Shown here piece after piece: positions 25,044 to 34,341 of a stretch of 64,000 bases of DNA. The first letter of the stretch is position 1. Each line of letters begins with the position of its first letter. Under the pieces are notes generated by a model. It saw only the letters and a list, made by a program, of their open reading frames with translations, was not told the DNA's origin and did not search any database. Origin of the DNA: Pseudodesulfovibrio sp. JC047 (GTDB lineage: Bacteria > Desulfobacterota > Desulfovibrionia > Desulfovibrionales > Desulfovibrionaceae); the NCBI RefSeq assembly GCF_010468615.1, contig NZ_WUEH01000008.1, forward strand, positions 1-64,000, read 5' to 3'. The position numbers were made by a program, and so were the translations under genes.

Positions 25044-26210
25044 GTGCAGATCCTTCAACGACAAATATTTACTGAACTTTTCAAGCTTTTCGGCTTGACG
25101 GTTTCCTGCCTGCTTGGACTTATCCTGGTGGGGAGGATGTTGCAGCTCCGGTCCCTGTTCCTGTCTCAGGATATTGGTTTTTTCAATATCTTACAGCTGT
25201 TCTTTTATTTGACGCCATTCTTCTTGTTGCTCATTACACCCATCGCCACGATGTTGAGTGTTTTCCTGACATTCTTGCGGATGAGCACGGATAATGAGTT
25301 GACCGCACTTAAGGCCAGCGGGGTCAGTCTGTATCGAATGCTGCCCGCTCCGTTGCTTTTTTGTACGTTGTGTACCTTGTTTACTCTGTTCATCTCTGTC
25401 TGGGGACTTTCATGGGGAATGGATATGTTCAAGACCAAATTGTATCAATTTGCCAGAACACATTCCAAATTCGCTTTGCAACCGGGGGTCTTCAATAAGG
25501 AATTTCCTGGTATTACCTTTTATGCCCACCAGGTTGATAATGAGAAAGGTGAGTTGAAATTCGCGTTTGTTCGAGACGAATCCATCAAGGGGACGTCTGT
25601 GGTGGTCGTGGCTCCAGAAGCGCAGATCAAATCCACTCCGGCGACCGCAAAAATCAAGATTACCTTCAAGAATGGCAATATCTTTCGCCAGAGCGGAGAC
25701 GAATTGAACATCCTCAAATTTGGTTCCTACGCCATCACGCTTGATTTGGGGAAACTCCTCGGAGGGTTCAATTTTAGTGAGGACAAGGCAAAGGATATGC
25801 CGCTTTCTCGACTCAGTGCCATTCGCAAGGATCACAGCAAGGCCCCGGATCGCGGGGAACGGTTCTACCGCAAGGTTGATACCGAGTTCTTCAAGCGCAT
25901 CTCCTTGCCGGTCGGATGTTTGATACTCGGGATATTCGCTATCCCTATCGCCTGCACGTTCAGGGGATTAAAACAACAATATGGACTCCTTTTGTCCATG
26001 GGACTGTTCTTTGTCTATTATACAATGTTTTCGGTAGGAGTGAGCATGGGGGAATCCGGGGCGATTCCTCCCGAATATGGATTATGGGCGCCGAATATCC
26101 TGTTTGTTTTTGTGGCATTGGTCGGTATGCGCTATGCCAACAAGGAGCGGACGCCCACACTTGTTCATTGGTTTATGCATCTGCGGTTTCACAAGAGGGC
26201 GAGCGCATGA
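25044..26210 (+). CDS. lptF: Lipopolysaccharide export permease LptF
   Basis: A 388-residue YjgP/YjgQ-family permease, start GTG 25044. Three helices at the N-terminal side (FKLFGLTVSCLLGLILVGRML, FFYLTPFFLLLITPIATMLSVFLTF with the conserved LKASGVS loop after it, and LLFCTLCTLFTLFISVWGL). A periplasmic beta-jellyroll of about 150 residues. Then three helices at the C-terminal end (LPVGCLILGIFAIPIACTF, LLLSMGLFFVYYTMF, LWAPNILFVFVALVGM). With LptG and LptB2 it extracts LPS from the inner membrane toward LptC/A/D. LptG starts inside its stop codon. Confidence 0.9.
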   Translation: MQILQRQIFTELFKLFGLTVSCLLGLILVGRMLQLRSLFLSQDIGFFNILQLFFYLTPFFLLLITPIATMLSVFLTFLRMSTDNELTALKASGVSLYRMLPAPLLFCTLCTLFTLFISVWGLSWGMDMFKTKLYQFARTHSKFALQPGVFNKEFPGITFYAHQVDNEKGELKFAFVRDESIKGTSVVVVAPEAQIKSTPATAKIKITFKNGNIFRQSGDELNILKFGSYAITLDLGKLLGGFNFSEDKAKDMPLSRLSAIRKDHSKAPDRGERFYRKVDTEFFKRISLPVGCLILGIFAIPIACTFRGLKQQYGLLLSMGLFFVYYTMFSVGVSMGESGAIPPEYGLWAPNILFVFVALVGMRYANKERTPTLVHWFMHLRFHKRASA

Positions 26211-27355
26211 GGAATATCCTGGGCGTTGGCGTTCTCAGTCGCTACCTGATTCGGCAGAATGTGTACCTGATGGCCATTTGTCTGGCTGTAGGGACCGGTA
26301 TCTATCTGTTGTCCGACATTTTTGATCGGTTGGATGACTTTATTGCAGCCGGTCTGGGTGCTGAAACGATCCTGTTTTATTTTGTGGTCAAAATTCCCTT
26401 GATCGTGTCCCAATTGATGCCCGCCATTTTTTTGCTTGCCATGGTTATTCAACTGGGCGTGTTAACTCGATCGCGGGAAATGCTTGCCTTGCGAGCCGGT
26501 GGGGTCGCCTTTTCGTGGTTTATCCGTTTTTTTGTGATGTATGCGATTATCTGGAGTGTTGGGCAATTGGTTTTTTCTCAATTCCTTGGCGTGTTTGGCG
26601 AGTACGAAGCCAATCGAATCTGGAAAGAGGATGTGCGGAAAAAGCAGTTGGACGAATTGACGATCAAGAATTTGTGGTTTCGAGACGGTCCATTTATCGT
26701 CCTTGCTGACAAAGCTCATCCCGGGAAAAGTCGGGCAAGCGGTATCACTGTGTATGAATTTACCTCGGATAGTCAGGATCTCATTCGTATCTTGACCGCC
26801 AAAAAGGCCTTGATTGATGACAATGGTTGGGGACTGCTCGATGTGCAGGAGTTGGATACTCGAACATTTGTCCAGGTAAAACGGTTGTCTCAATTCCTTT
26901 CGGTCAGACAAAATTTGAAGGCATATGCCGCCGTGGAACTCAAAGGTGACAAGGCGCAACTCCCCCTTTTGGAGTTGTCGAAGGCGATCAAGAAACTTCA
27001 GGAATCCGGCTCGAATGTAGAAATTTTACGGACGGTCTGGCATGGGAAGCTTTCCTATGCTTTTTCCATGGTGGTCATGGCGCTGTTTGCCCTGACGTTG
27101 ATTACATTTTCAGAGAATATGTATGCCAATATCGGGCTGGCATTGATCCTGATTTTTGTTCAATACGGGATGCATGTTGTCGGGGCGACAGCGGGTGAAA
27201 AGGGAGTTTTGCCGCCCATCATGGCTGCCTGGCTTGGCAATGCCATAATGGGGGCGTTGGCGTCGTTGCGATTGGCTTGGGTTGCTCTGCCGGGGTTTCA
27301 GCATTTTGTGAGAGATCTGGTGAGCGGCGTGCGGCTGAACGTGCGTCAAAGTTGA
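26207..27355 (+). CDS. lptG: Lipopolysaccharide export permease LptG
   Basis: A 382-residue YjgQ-type permease. The start is ATG 26207, overlapping the TGA of lptF as ATGA; a longer open frame to the left lies inside lptF and is not used. The layout mirrors LptF: helices at about 15-35, 55-80 (IVSQLMPAIFLLAMVIQLGVL), the LALRAGGVAF coupling loop, a periplasmic jellyroll, then three terminal helices (FSMVVMALFALTLITF, NIGLALILIFVQYGMHVV, IMAAWLGNAIMGAL). The stop codon touches the stop codon of the convergent engB gene with no spacer. Confidence 0.9.
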   Translation: MRNILGVGVLSRYLIRQNVYLMAICLAVGTGIYLLSDIFDRLDDFIAAGLGAETILFYFVVKIPLIVSQLMPAIFLLAMVIQLGVLTRSREMLALRAGGVAFSWFIRFFVMYAIIWSVGQLVFSQFLGVFGEYEANRIWKEDVRKKQLDELTIKNLWFRDGPFIVLADKAHPGKSRASGITVYEFTSDSQDLIRILTAKKALIDDNGWGLLDVQELDTRTFVQVKRLSQFLSVRQNLKAYAAVELKGDKAQLPLLELSKAIKKLQESGSNVEILRTVWHGKLSYAFSMVVMALFALTLITFSENMYANIGLALILIFVQYGMHVVGATAGEKGVLPPIMAAWLGNAIMGALASLRLAWVALPGFQHFVRDLVSGVRLNVRQS

Positions 27356-27937
27356 CTATATCTGAGCGTATTCGCTGAGGATATCCCAGAGTTTTTCTTC
27401 ACCTTTGCCGGTTTTGCTGGAAAATGCCAATGGGGTTTTGTCCTGTTGAAGAATATCTTTCCATTGATTTTGCAGCTGTGCAAGATCGCGCTGCTTGGGT
27501 TTGTCAGCCTTGGTAAGAATGGGAATGACCGGGATACCCAGGTTTTTCAGATACGAAGTCAGCTCCATATCTATTTTTTGCGGTTTGAGACGCGAGTCCA
27601 GAAGTACGGCTACCGCTTTCAGATGTGGCGTTTCTGTCATGTAGGCTTCGATGAGCTTGGCCCATTTTGCTCGTTCTGTCTTGGAGCATTTGGCATAACC
27701 GTAGCCGGGTAAGTCAACAAGGAAATAGCCGTCAGGGTTGACTTTATAATAATTCAGACTCCGGGTTTTACCTGGTTTAGAACTGATTTTTGCCAACTTT
27801 TTTCGTCCAGCCAATCGATTGACCAGTGAGGACTTTCCGACGTTGGAGCGTCCCGCCAAGGCGATTTGTGCTTCTTCGAAGTGTTCAAGCTGCTTGATTT
27901 CGTATATTGTTTTGACTAACTCAATGGTTCGGTTCAT
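27356..27937 (-). CDS. engB: Ribosome biogenesis GTPase YsxC/EngB
   Basis: A 193-residue small GTPase needed for 50S assembly in several bacteria. G1 GRSNVGKSSL (about residue 28), G2 region KPGKTRSLNYY, G3 DLPGYG, G4 TKADK and the G5 AFSSKTG are in the right order. Length equals the family norm. ATG 27937 gives the expected short N-terminus. Convergent with lptG at zero distance and divergent from aroQ. Confidence 0.94.
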   Translation of the reverse strand: MNRTIELVKTIYEIKQLEHFEEAQIALAGRSNVGKSSLVNRLAGRKKLAKISSKPGKTRSLNYYKVNPDGYFLVDLPGYGYAKCSKTERAKWAKLIEAYMTETPHLKAVAVLLDSRLKPQKIDMELTSYLKNLGIPVIPILTKADKPKQRDLAQLQNQWKDILQQDKTPLAFSSKTGKGEEKLWDILSEYAQI

Positions 27938-28045
27938 AAAGAAATACCGCTTTTGCTGATGGTTTTTATCAAGGCTCTCTTTTCGTCATTTTTGCGGAGC
28001 GAGTCAAGGCAAGGAAGAGAAAAAAACAGAAAAAGGGAAATTGGC

Positions 28046-28513
28046 ATGGTTCACTGCAACATATTGTTGTTGAATGGTCCGAATCTTGGGCACATAGGCA
28101 AGCGACAGCCAGAGATTTATGGTTCTCAAACCATGGATGACGTCCCTGTCCTCCTTGATAAGATTATGGGCAAGGCGGCTGAACGCATTATGCTTTCCCG
28201 TTTTCAGTCAAATTCCGAAGGCGGTTTGATTGACCGTTTGGAACAGGCCAAAGAAGAAGGCATTGACGGCATTGTGTTCAATGCAGGGGCATATACGCAT
28301 ACCAGCCTCGCCATTGCCGACTGTCTTGCCTGGATTGATATTCCGTGCGTGGAAGTGCATATCAGCAACATTTGGGCGCGCACCGATCAACCCCTCAGGC
28401 AGCGATCGCTCATGGGGGAGCAGTGCATCGGCGTCATTGCCGGATTTGGCATTCTGGGGTATGCCCTCGGTGTTCAGGCGGTCTATGAACGTCTGACTGA
28501 GGACAAAAAATAG
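28046..28513 (+). CDS. aroQ: 3-dehydroquinate dehydratase, type II
   Basis: A 155-residue type II dehydroquinase of the shikimate pathway. It shows LLNGPNLGHIGKRQPEIYG (active-site arginine/tyrosine loop), FQSNSEGGLID, NAGAYTHTSLAI with the catalytic histidine, and VEVHISNI. The start ATG 28046 has AAAGGGA upstream; an open frame extends further left but has no homology. It heads a plus-strand run aroQ-efp-ftsK-lolA. The type II enzyme is a dodecamer of this size. Confidence 0.93.
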   Translation: MVHCNILLLNGPNLGHIGKRQPEIYGSQTMDDVPVLLDKIMGKAAERIMLSRFQSNSEGGLIDRLEQAKEEGIDGIVFNAGAYTHTSLAIADCLAWIDIPCVEVHISNIWARTDQPLRQRSLMGEQCIGVIAGFGILGYALGVQAVYERLTEDKK

Positions 28514-28557
28514 TATGAAAATGACCGGACTGACCGGGTAAACATTGTGGAGTAGAC

Positions 28558-29115
28558 ATGATTGCAACCAAAGATTTCAGGACTGGCCTGAAGATTGAAA
28601 TAGACGGAAAGCCTTTTGAAATTGTTGAATTTCAGCATTTCAAACCGGGCAAAGGTGGCGCCATGATGCGCACGAAACTCCGTCATATGAGAACGGGTCA
28701 GGTTCTGGACAAGACCTTTCGCTCTGGCGAAAAGGTGAAAAAGCCGGACATGGCGGTTGTTGAAATGCAATATATTTATAAAGATGGCACAGACTTTGTG
28801 TTCATGGATCTTGATACCTATGACCAAATGAACGTTCCTGGTGAGAACGTTGGCGAAAAGGGTGGATACGTCAAGGAAGGAGACACCGTCAAAGTCCTGT
28901 TGTATAATGGTGAGCTGATTGGTGTTGACCTGCCCGCCAATGTCAGTCTGGTTGTTTCCCAGACCGACCCTGGTATCCAGGGAGACCGTGTGAGCAACGC
29001 GACCAAGCCTGCCACCCTTGAAACCGGCTTGAAGATCAACGTACCGCTCTTCATTAATGAAGGTGAGACGATCAAAGTTGACACCCGCAGCGGAGAATAT
29101 CTGGGACGCGAATAA
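28558..29115 (+). CDS. efp: Translation elongation factor P
   Basis: A 185-residue three-domain factor that relieves ribosome stalling at polyproline. The tip of domain I is FKPGKGGA with K32 where the modified lysine of other EF-P proteins sits; no epmA, epmB or earP gene is seen in this window. The C-terminal end (VPLFINEGETIKVDTRSGEYLGR) is typical. GTGGAG lies seven bases upstream of the ATG. It is 44 bases behind aroQ and followed by a terminator. Confidence 0.95.
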   Translation: MIATKDFRTGLKIEIDGKPFEIVEFQHFKPGKGGAMMRTKLRHMRTGQVLDKTFRSGEKVKKPDMAVVEMQYIYKDGTDFVFMDLDTYDQMNVPGENVGEKGGYVKEGDTVKVLLYNGELIGVDLPANVSLVVSQTDPGIQGDRVSNATKPATLETGLKINVPLFINEGETIKVDTRSGEYLGRE

Positions 29116-29152
29116 AGCGGACTTGCAACACGTTGTGAAAATTGGGTAAAAA

Positions 29153-29189
29153 GGGTCGTGGACAGCGTGCTGTCCAGGACCTTTTTTTA
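29153..29189 (+). terminator. Terminator after efp
   Basis: GGGTCGTGGACAG and CTGTCCAGGACC form a stem with one mismatch and a CGTG loop, followed by a run of eight T. Confidence 0.8.
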
Positions 29190-29203
29190 CAAAGTGAGAG
29201 TTC

Positions 29204-31417
29204 ATGGCAAAAAAGCGGCAAAAAATAGTACAGCATGGCAAAAAAGGACGTGGCCCTGAAATTTTGGGGTTGTTTTTTCTCTTTATGTCCGCGTTCCTTT
29301 TCCTGAGTCTTCTCTCCTTCAGTCCAGGAGACCCGAGTTTCAATCAGGCGGTGACATCAGGGGCATCCGTCCAAAATGTGGTCGGATATGCCGGTGCATA
29401 TTGTGCCGGTTTCCTTGTGACCATTTTTGGACTCGGAGCGTTATTCTGGCCGGTATATTTTCTGTATCTCGGATTGGCCAAATTCGTTTCCAGATTGAAA
29501 CTGTCCTCGACCCGTTGGTTCGGGCTTGCCGGGTTGTTTGTTGCCTTTGAAGCGTGGGCCATGCATCCGTGGTTTTCCTCGGTGCCGCACGATGCCTATG
29601 GCCTGATAGGTGGCGGGTATTTCGGCCGTGAGATCATCACCCGATTCACTTTGCCGTATCTGCGTCCAGTTGGTTCGTTTCTGTTATGGCTTTTTGTCAC
29701 GATCGTCTCTTTGCAAGGGGTGATTGGTTTTACCTGGGCCTCGGTTTGGAACCGTTTGTTGGTGTGGTGGGGAATATACCGTGACGGTGCCCTTAAGCGG
29801 CAGGAAATGCGGAAGAAACGGAAAAAGGACAAGGTTTCGATCCGACGGGAAAAAACACAAAAGACAGCCGATGATCTGGATTTGCAGTTTGTTAATTTGG
29901 AGCAAAAGTCCCCGACCAAGCCGAAAAAGGTTTCTCAACCAAAGGCACAACCTCGAGCAAAAGTCGCATCGTCCGTTTCAGTCGGTGATGGAGCATTGCC
30001 TGAAACCGAACTTTTGACGCCTCCTGCTTCAAAAAAGACGAGTCAGACACAGGAAGTTTTGCAGCCTTTGGCTGAGAGATTGAAAGAATGTCTGAATGAT
30101 TTCAACGTGCAAGGTGAAATACAACAAGTTGTCCCTGGTCCGGTGGTGACCATGTTTGAATTCAAACCAGCGCCTGGTATCAAGGTCAGCAAAATTGAAA
30201 ATTTGACAGATGACATCGCATTGGCCTTGCGGGCCGAATCCGTTCGAATTGAAGCACCCATTCCCGGAAAGGATTCCGTGGGCATCGAGATTCCCAATAT
30301 TGACCGAGAAATGGTCTATTTGCGGGAAGTCATTGAGTCCGAAGAGTTTACCAATTCGAAGTCCCCATTGACCATGGCTTTGGGAAAGGACATCCATGGA
30401 TCGACCAAGGTCGCAGATCTGGCAAAAATGCCGCATCTTTTGGTCGCAGGAGCAACGGGAGCTGGTAAGTCTGTTGGCATCAACGGTTTTTTGTTGAGCC
30501 TTTTGTACAAGGCCGGTCCTGATGAAGTGAAATTATTGCTGGTTGACCCCAAACGGATCGAATTGGCGCCATATGCCGAATTGCCCCATCTGGTGCATCC
30601 GGTTGTGACGGACATGAATCTTGCCAAAAGCGCGTTGGAGTGGGCTGTTTTTGAAATGGATTGCCGGTACAAGAAAATGGCGCAACTCGGCGTCCGTAAT
30701 ATTGAAGGATACAATACCAAGCTGGCGTCCATGGGGGAATCGCTTCCCGAAGAATTTCAGCACATGAAACCGATGCCGTATCTTGTCATTATTATTGACG
30801 AGTTGGCTGATTTGATGATGACGGCTGCCAAGGAAGTCGAGCAGTGCATTGTTCGACTGGCGCAATTGGCCCGTGCTGCCGGTATCCATATGATTCTGGC
30901 AACACAGCGTCCCAGTGTGGATGTGGTGACAGGTATTATCAAGGCGAACTTCCCCACACGTATTTCGTTTTTTGTCACGTCAAAATTTGATTCACGGACC
31001 ATTCTGGATGGCGTTGGAGCCGAGCGACTGCTTGGCAAGGGCGATATGTTGTTCAAGCCCAGTGGTGGCAAACTGAAACGAATGCATGGCGCGTATGTGG
31101 ATGAGACGGAAATTGCACATGTTGTGAAGTTTTGGAAGGATTCGGTACCGCAGGAATTCGATCTTGATTTTTCGGATTGGAAACAGCAATCCGGAGGCGG
31201 GAATGGAGCTGGCCCAGCCGGGCAATCCGATGATCCCGTGTATGACGAAGCGGTTCAATTCGTCCTGACCCAGGGTAAGGCCTCCATTTCGCTGTTGCAG
31301 CGTCGGTTTAGAATTGGATTCAACCGCGCGGCTCGTTTTATCGAGCAAATGGAAAGCGAAGGAATTCTTGGTCCTCAGGAAGGCAGTAAACCTCGCAAGG
31401 TTCTCAAGTCGGAATAA
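29204..31417 (+). CDS. ftsK: DNA translocase FtsK
   Basis: A 737-residue translocase for chromosome segregation and dimer resolution at the septum. Four hydrophobic segments span about residues 20-175. A short basic linker (KRKKDKVSIRREKTQK) follows, then the RecA-like motor: Walker A GATGAGKSVGIN (about 415), DPKRIELAPY, Walker B VIIIDELADLMM, and ATQRPSVDVVTG. The C-terminal gamma winged helix (YDEAVQFVLTQGKASISLLQRRF) would read KOPS. It is shorter than E. coli FtsK mainly because the linker is short. Gene xerD, which acts with FtsK at dif, lies at 49122 in this window. lolA follows 13 bases later. Confidence 0.94.
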   Translation: MAKKRQKIVQHGKKGRGPEILGLFFLFMSAFLFLSLLSFSPGDPSFNQAVTSGASVQNVVGYAGAYCAGFLVTIFGLGALFWPVYFLYLGLAKFVSRLKLSSTRWFGLAGLFVAFEAWAMHPWFSSVPHDAYGLIGGGYFGREIITRFTLPYLRPVGSFLLWLFVTIVSLQGVIGFTWASVWNRLLVWWGIYRDGALKRQEMRKKRKKDKVSIRREKTQKTADDLDLQFVNLEQKSPTKPKKVSQPKAQPRAKVASSVSVGDGALPETELLTPPASKKTSQTQEVLQPLAERLKECLNDFNVQGEIQQVVPGPVVTMFEFKPAPGIKVSKIENLTDDIALALRAESVRIEAPIPGKDSVGIEIPNIDREMVYLREVIESEEFTNSKSPLTMALGKDIHGSTKVADLAKMPHLLVAGATGAGKSVGINGFLLSLLYKAGPDEVKLLLVDPKRIELAPYAELPHLVHPVVTDMNLAKSALEWAVFEMDCRYKKMAQLGVRNIEGYNTKLASMGESLPEEFQHMKPMPYLVIIIDELADLMMTAAKEVEQCIVRLAQLARAAGIHMILATQRPSVDVVTGIIKANFPTRISFFVTSKFDSRTILDGVGAERLLGKGDMLFKPSGGKLKRMHGAYVDETEIAHVVKFWKDSVPQEFDLDFSDWKQQSGGGNGAGPAGQSDDPVYDEAVQFVLTQGKASISLLQRRFRIGFNRAARFIEQMESEGILGPQEGSKPRKVLKSE

Positions 31418-31430
31418 TTGGAGAAATTGA

Positions 31431-32123
31431 ATGTATAAAGTGTTTTTTTCATGCGTTGCACTGGTGTGTTGTCTTGTGTTGGCATCTGTTGCTGTGGCAA
31501 AGGAGCCTCTTGCTCCTGAAGAACTTCCTGACCTGATGCAGCAACGATATGAAACCCTGAAAACATTCAAGGCTGATTTTGTGCAGGAATTGACCAATGT
31601 TGCCAGCGGTGACGTGGCCACCAATGCGGGGAAAATCTGGTTTAGCCAGCCGTCTCAGGTTCGTTGGGAGACGCAAAAACCGGCAAAGGAATTGTTGGTT
31701 GTCGGGCCGGATCACGCATGGAACTACGTTGAGGACGAAGCGTTCGCCATCAAATACAATGTTTCTCAATTGTTGGATTCAAAAACGATTTTGCGGTTCA
31801 TTTCCGGACAGGCCAACATCAAGGAAGATTTTGTGGTCAAAACCGAATGGGAAGGGGCTGCCGCTGTTCGAGAACGGTGGGCAAAGGACCTGACGGTTTT
31901 GCAATTAATTCCCAAGGAAGCGGAACCGGGAATGGTTCTGGCCTTTATTGGCGTTGAACCAGACACCGGCCTACTTCGCCAGGTCATGATTGTGGATTTT
32001 TATGGCAATGGCAATGAAGTTACGTTGTCCAACGTTGCCTTGAATGTGGACTTGCTTCCTGAAATGTTTACTTTTGTTCCCCCGCAAGGGACTCAAGTGG
32101 AAGACAATACGCAGGGATTCTAG
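31431..32123 (+). CDS. lolA: Outer-membrane lipoprotein carrier protein LolA
   Basis: A 230-residue periplasmic protein with a clear signal peptide (VFFSCVALVCCLVLASVAVA, cleavage near residue 23). The mature part has the LolA-type half-barrel pattern: YETLKTFKADFVQEL, GKIWFSQPSQVRWE, VVGPDHAWNYVEDE. It would carry lipoproteins from LolCDE to the outer membrane. GGAGA lies before the ATG. Follows ftsK closely, as often seen. Its TAG stop shares the tetramer CTAG with the stop of the convergent pseudouridine synthase gene. Confidence 0.88.
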   Translation: MYKVFFSCVALVCCLVLASVAVAKEPLAPEELPDLMQQRYETLKTFKADFVQELTNVASGDVATNAGKIWFSQPSQVRWETQKPAKELLVVGPDHAWNYVEDEAFAIKYNVSQLLDSKTILRFISGQANIKEDFVVKTEWEGAAAVRERWAKDLTVLQLIPKEAEPGMVLAFIGVEPDTGLLRQVMIVDFYGNGNEVTLSNVALNVDLLPEMFTFVPPQGTQVEDNTQGF

Positions 32124-32875
32124 TCGAGTTTTACCGCTTTTTTCAGGGTCTTGAGTTCACCGGATGTCAGCTCTCGCCACATGCCTCGTTTGAGGTTGGC
32201 CAGATGTATCGGGCCTTGCTTGATCCGTCTCAAATGAAGAATGGTCAGACCAAATTCATCGCACATCCGGCGAATTTGTCGGTTGATCCCCTGAATCAGG
32301 GTGATTTCCATTTGCTGTGTGCCAGCGACCGGTTTTTTGAGCTCAACTTTGGCCGGAGCCAAAGTGTCACCTTCAGGCAAAGTCATTCCCTGTCGCATCT
32401 GTTTGGCCGCTGATGCCGGAATCGTTCCGCGTACAGTGACCTGGTAGACTTTTGGCAGGTGATACTTGGGATGGGTGAGGCGATAACACAGGTCCCCATC
32501 CGTGGTCAGCAAAAGCAATCCTTCAGAAAAATAGTCGAGCCGTCCCACAGGAAAGGGGCGTAACTTCTGAATTTCTTTTGGAAGCAGATCGAGAACTGTT
32601 TGGCGTCCCTGCGGGTCCTTGACGGTTGAAACCGTTTCAATGGGCTTGTGCAAAAGGACTGTCATTGTGGTCCCCATGCCGGGGAGGGCTATTTTCTTCC
32701 CTCTGACAGTGACGGAATCTCGCTGTGGATCAACCTTGATTCCAGGAGAATCCGCGAGGGTTCCATTAACGGAGACCTGGCCATTGAAGACCAGTTCATC
32801 TGCGCCGCGACGGGAAGATATTCCGCATTGGGCGATATATTTATTCAGTCGAATATGATGTGTTTCATTGGGCAT
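32120..32875 (-). CDS. RsuA/RluB-family pseudouridine synthase
   Basis: A 251-residue enzyme with an N-terminal S4 RNA-binding domain (IRLNKYIAQCGISSRRGADELV, residues about 7-60) and a catalytic domain whose key aspartate sits in GRLDYFSEGLLLLTTDGDL (about residues 116-134). Further motifs are YQVTVRG and QGINRQIRRMCDEFG. It would convert a specific rRNA uridine to pseudouridine. Family members RsuA, RluB, RluE and RluF differ in target, and I cannot tell which this is; the length and S4 domain favour RluB or RluF type. Confidence 0.87.
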   Translation of the reverse strand: MPNETHHIRLNKYIAQCGISSRRGADELVFNGQVSVNGTLADSPGIKVDPQRDSVTVRGKKIALPGMGTTMTVLLHKPIETVSTVKDPQGRQTVLDLLPKEIQKLRPFPVGRLDYFSEGLLLLTTDGDLCYRLTHPKYHLPKVYQVTVRGTIPASAAKQMRQGMTLPEGDTLAPAKVELKKPVAGTQQMEITLIQGINRQIRRMCDEFGLTILHLRRIKQGPIHLANLKRGMWRELTSGELKTLKKAVKLD

Positions 32876-32884
32876 TCGTTGTTC

Positions 32885-33499
32885 TTAGACATGAATGGTC
32901 TTTGTGGCAAGCTGGAAACTCGTGACAATATCGAGCATATTGGTGACATCGCCCACTTGTTTGTTGGCCGTCAGTCCAAAAAATTCCAGACATGTTCCAC
33001 AGACAAGGATGGAAACACCTTCTTTTTCAAGCTCTTGCAAGGCTGCAAGACTCTTGCTGCCCTCAACTGCCAGCTTGACGCCGCCGTTAACCATGACAAT
33101 ACGCCACAAGTCGGTCCCGAGTTCTTTCAATGTGCTCACGAAATTGAACATGAGGCTGGAACCGAGTGTGTCGTCGCCAGTGCCCATGGTCTCGGCGGAA
33201 ATGAAAACCAGGATTTTCTGGGCATCGAGATTTTCAATGTCCTGATGTGACATGATGGTACAGACTTCGCATTCAGCCGTTTTGGATCGATGGGCTGTCA
33301 CGGTAAATTCAGTCCCTTCATGTGACGAGGTAACGTCGTAACCCTGCATTGTCAGAAAGCGGGAAACATTTTCCTTGGCCGCTTCATTGTCAACACAGAC
33401 CGTCAGCAGTTCAGGGGCTTGATTCTCCAGAACTTCTTTTGTTTTCAGAACAGGTTGAGGGCAGGGTAGTCCCTGGCAATCGAGTGAAATTTCGGACAT
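32885..33499 (-). CDS. yedF: YedF-type selenium metabolism / sulfurtransferase-like protein
   Basis: A 204-residue two-domain protein. Residues 1-75 are a TusA/SirA-like domain with the CPxP motif (LDCQGLPCPQPVLKTKEVL). Residues about 95-204 form a DsrE/F-like domain with VNGGVKLAVEGS and a CGTCLEFFGL cysteine pair. This fused arrangement is annotated as YedF, a family that co-occurs with selenium use; the exact reaction is not proven. ATG 33499 follows AAGGAG at seven bases, so a longer frame upstream is not used. It is transcribed just ahead of the pseudouridine synthase gene (9 bases apart). Confidence 0.82.
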   Translation of the reverse strand: MSEISLDCQGLPCPQPVLKTKEVLENQAPELLTVCVDNEAAKENVSRFLTMQGYDVTSSHEGTEFTVTAHRSKTAECEVCTIMSHQDIENLDAQKILVFISAETMGTGDDTLGSSLMFNFVSTLKELGTDLWRIVMVNGGVKLAVEGSKSLAALQELEKEGVSILVCGTCLEFFGLTANKQVGDVTNMLDIVTSFQLATKTIHV

Positions 33500-33615
33500 G
33501 ATTTCTCCTTTGAACGGAAGAGCACCACAGGAACTGTGAGAGGTCAAATAGATAAACTGTATTTAATTTGAATCATGGAAAGATTTTTTTGATACAGGAT
33601 CTTTTCTTGTCCTGC

Positions 33616-33640
33616 CTGCCTTGAGTCGCTATGAAGGCAG
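33616..33640 (+). other. Hairpin just upstream of the acyltransferase gene
   Basis: CTGCCTT (33616-33622) can pair with AAGGCAG (33634-33640) around an 11-base loop, 19 bases before the next ATG, with no T-run after it. It may be a leader structure; I see no known riboswitch pattern. Confidence 0.35.
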
Positions 33641-33658
33641 AACGGAGAGAGATGCATC

Positions 33659-34324
33659 ATGAAAATACCTATTGATCCATTGCGGTTGGTCCCACTTGTT
33701 TCCGCTCTTTATAAAGGATGGCAAAAAACGTTGCGTTTTGACGTCGATGGCGATGTGAAGGCTTTTCTGGAAAAGAGCAAAGAAGGCACTCCATTCATTG
33801 TTGCCTTGTGGCATGGTGAATTATTCCCGCTGGCCGCGTATGTTCAGAATGTGGATTGTTCATTTGTCATTATGGTCAGTCAAAGCAAGGATGGAGAACT
33901 TATCTCCAGGTTTCTGGAACGCAATGGGCATATCACGGTTCGTGGTTCGAGTTCTCGTGGAGGTGTTCAGGCCTTGATTAAGGCTAAGCATCTAATGTTA
34001 AAAGAAAAATATTTGGGAGCGATTACCGTTGATGGCCCACGTGGACCACGTCATACCGTGAAAAATGGTATTTTTCTTCTCGCCCAAAAAACTGGAGCGC
34101 AGATTCTTCCCGTCCGAGCATTTGCCAATCGAGCGAAACGATTTCAATCATGGGATCGCTTTGTACTTCCCTATCCTTTTGCCACCTGTCAGCTTCGGAT
34201 TGGGGAACCTCTGGAAGTCACAAAAGAGAAATTGGGGAAGGACGTGCTCAAGCGAGAACGTGAACGCTTGGAGCGTCGTTTATTCGATTTGGGAAAGGAT
34301 CAAGAAGGAGAGGGGGACGCCTGA
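33659..34324 (+). CDS. Lysophospholipid acyltransferase-like protein (DUF374)
   Basis: A 221-residue member of the DUF374 branch of acyltransferases. The region ALWHGELFPLAAYV (about residue 48) carries the catalytic histidine in the H-x4-D/E-like position of the superfamily. RGSSSRGGVQAL, TVDGPRGPRHTVKNG and LPVRAFANRAKRF are the conserved blocks of DUF374. The N-terminus is mildly hydrophobic but no long transmembrane helix is evident; membrane association is likely. Substrate unknown, possibly lipid A or phospholipid acylation. Convergent with gcvT. Confidence 0.82.
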   Translation: MKIPIDPLRLVPLVSALYKGWQKTLRFDVDGDVKAFLEKSKEGTPFIVALWHGELFPLAAYVQNVDCSFVIMVSQSKDGELISRFLERNGHITVRGSSSRGGVQALIKAKHLMLKEKYLGAITVDGPRGPRHTVKNGIFLLAQKTGAQILPVRAFANRAKRFQSWDRFVLPYPFATCQLRIGEPLEVTKEKLGKDVLKRERERLERRLFDLGKDQEGEGDA

Positions 34325-34341
34325 GCATCCCCCTTTGAACG

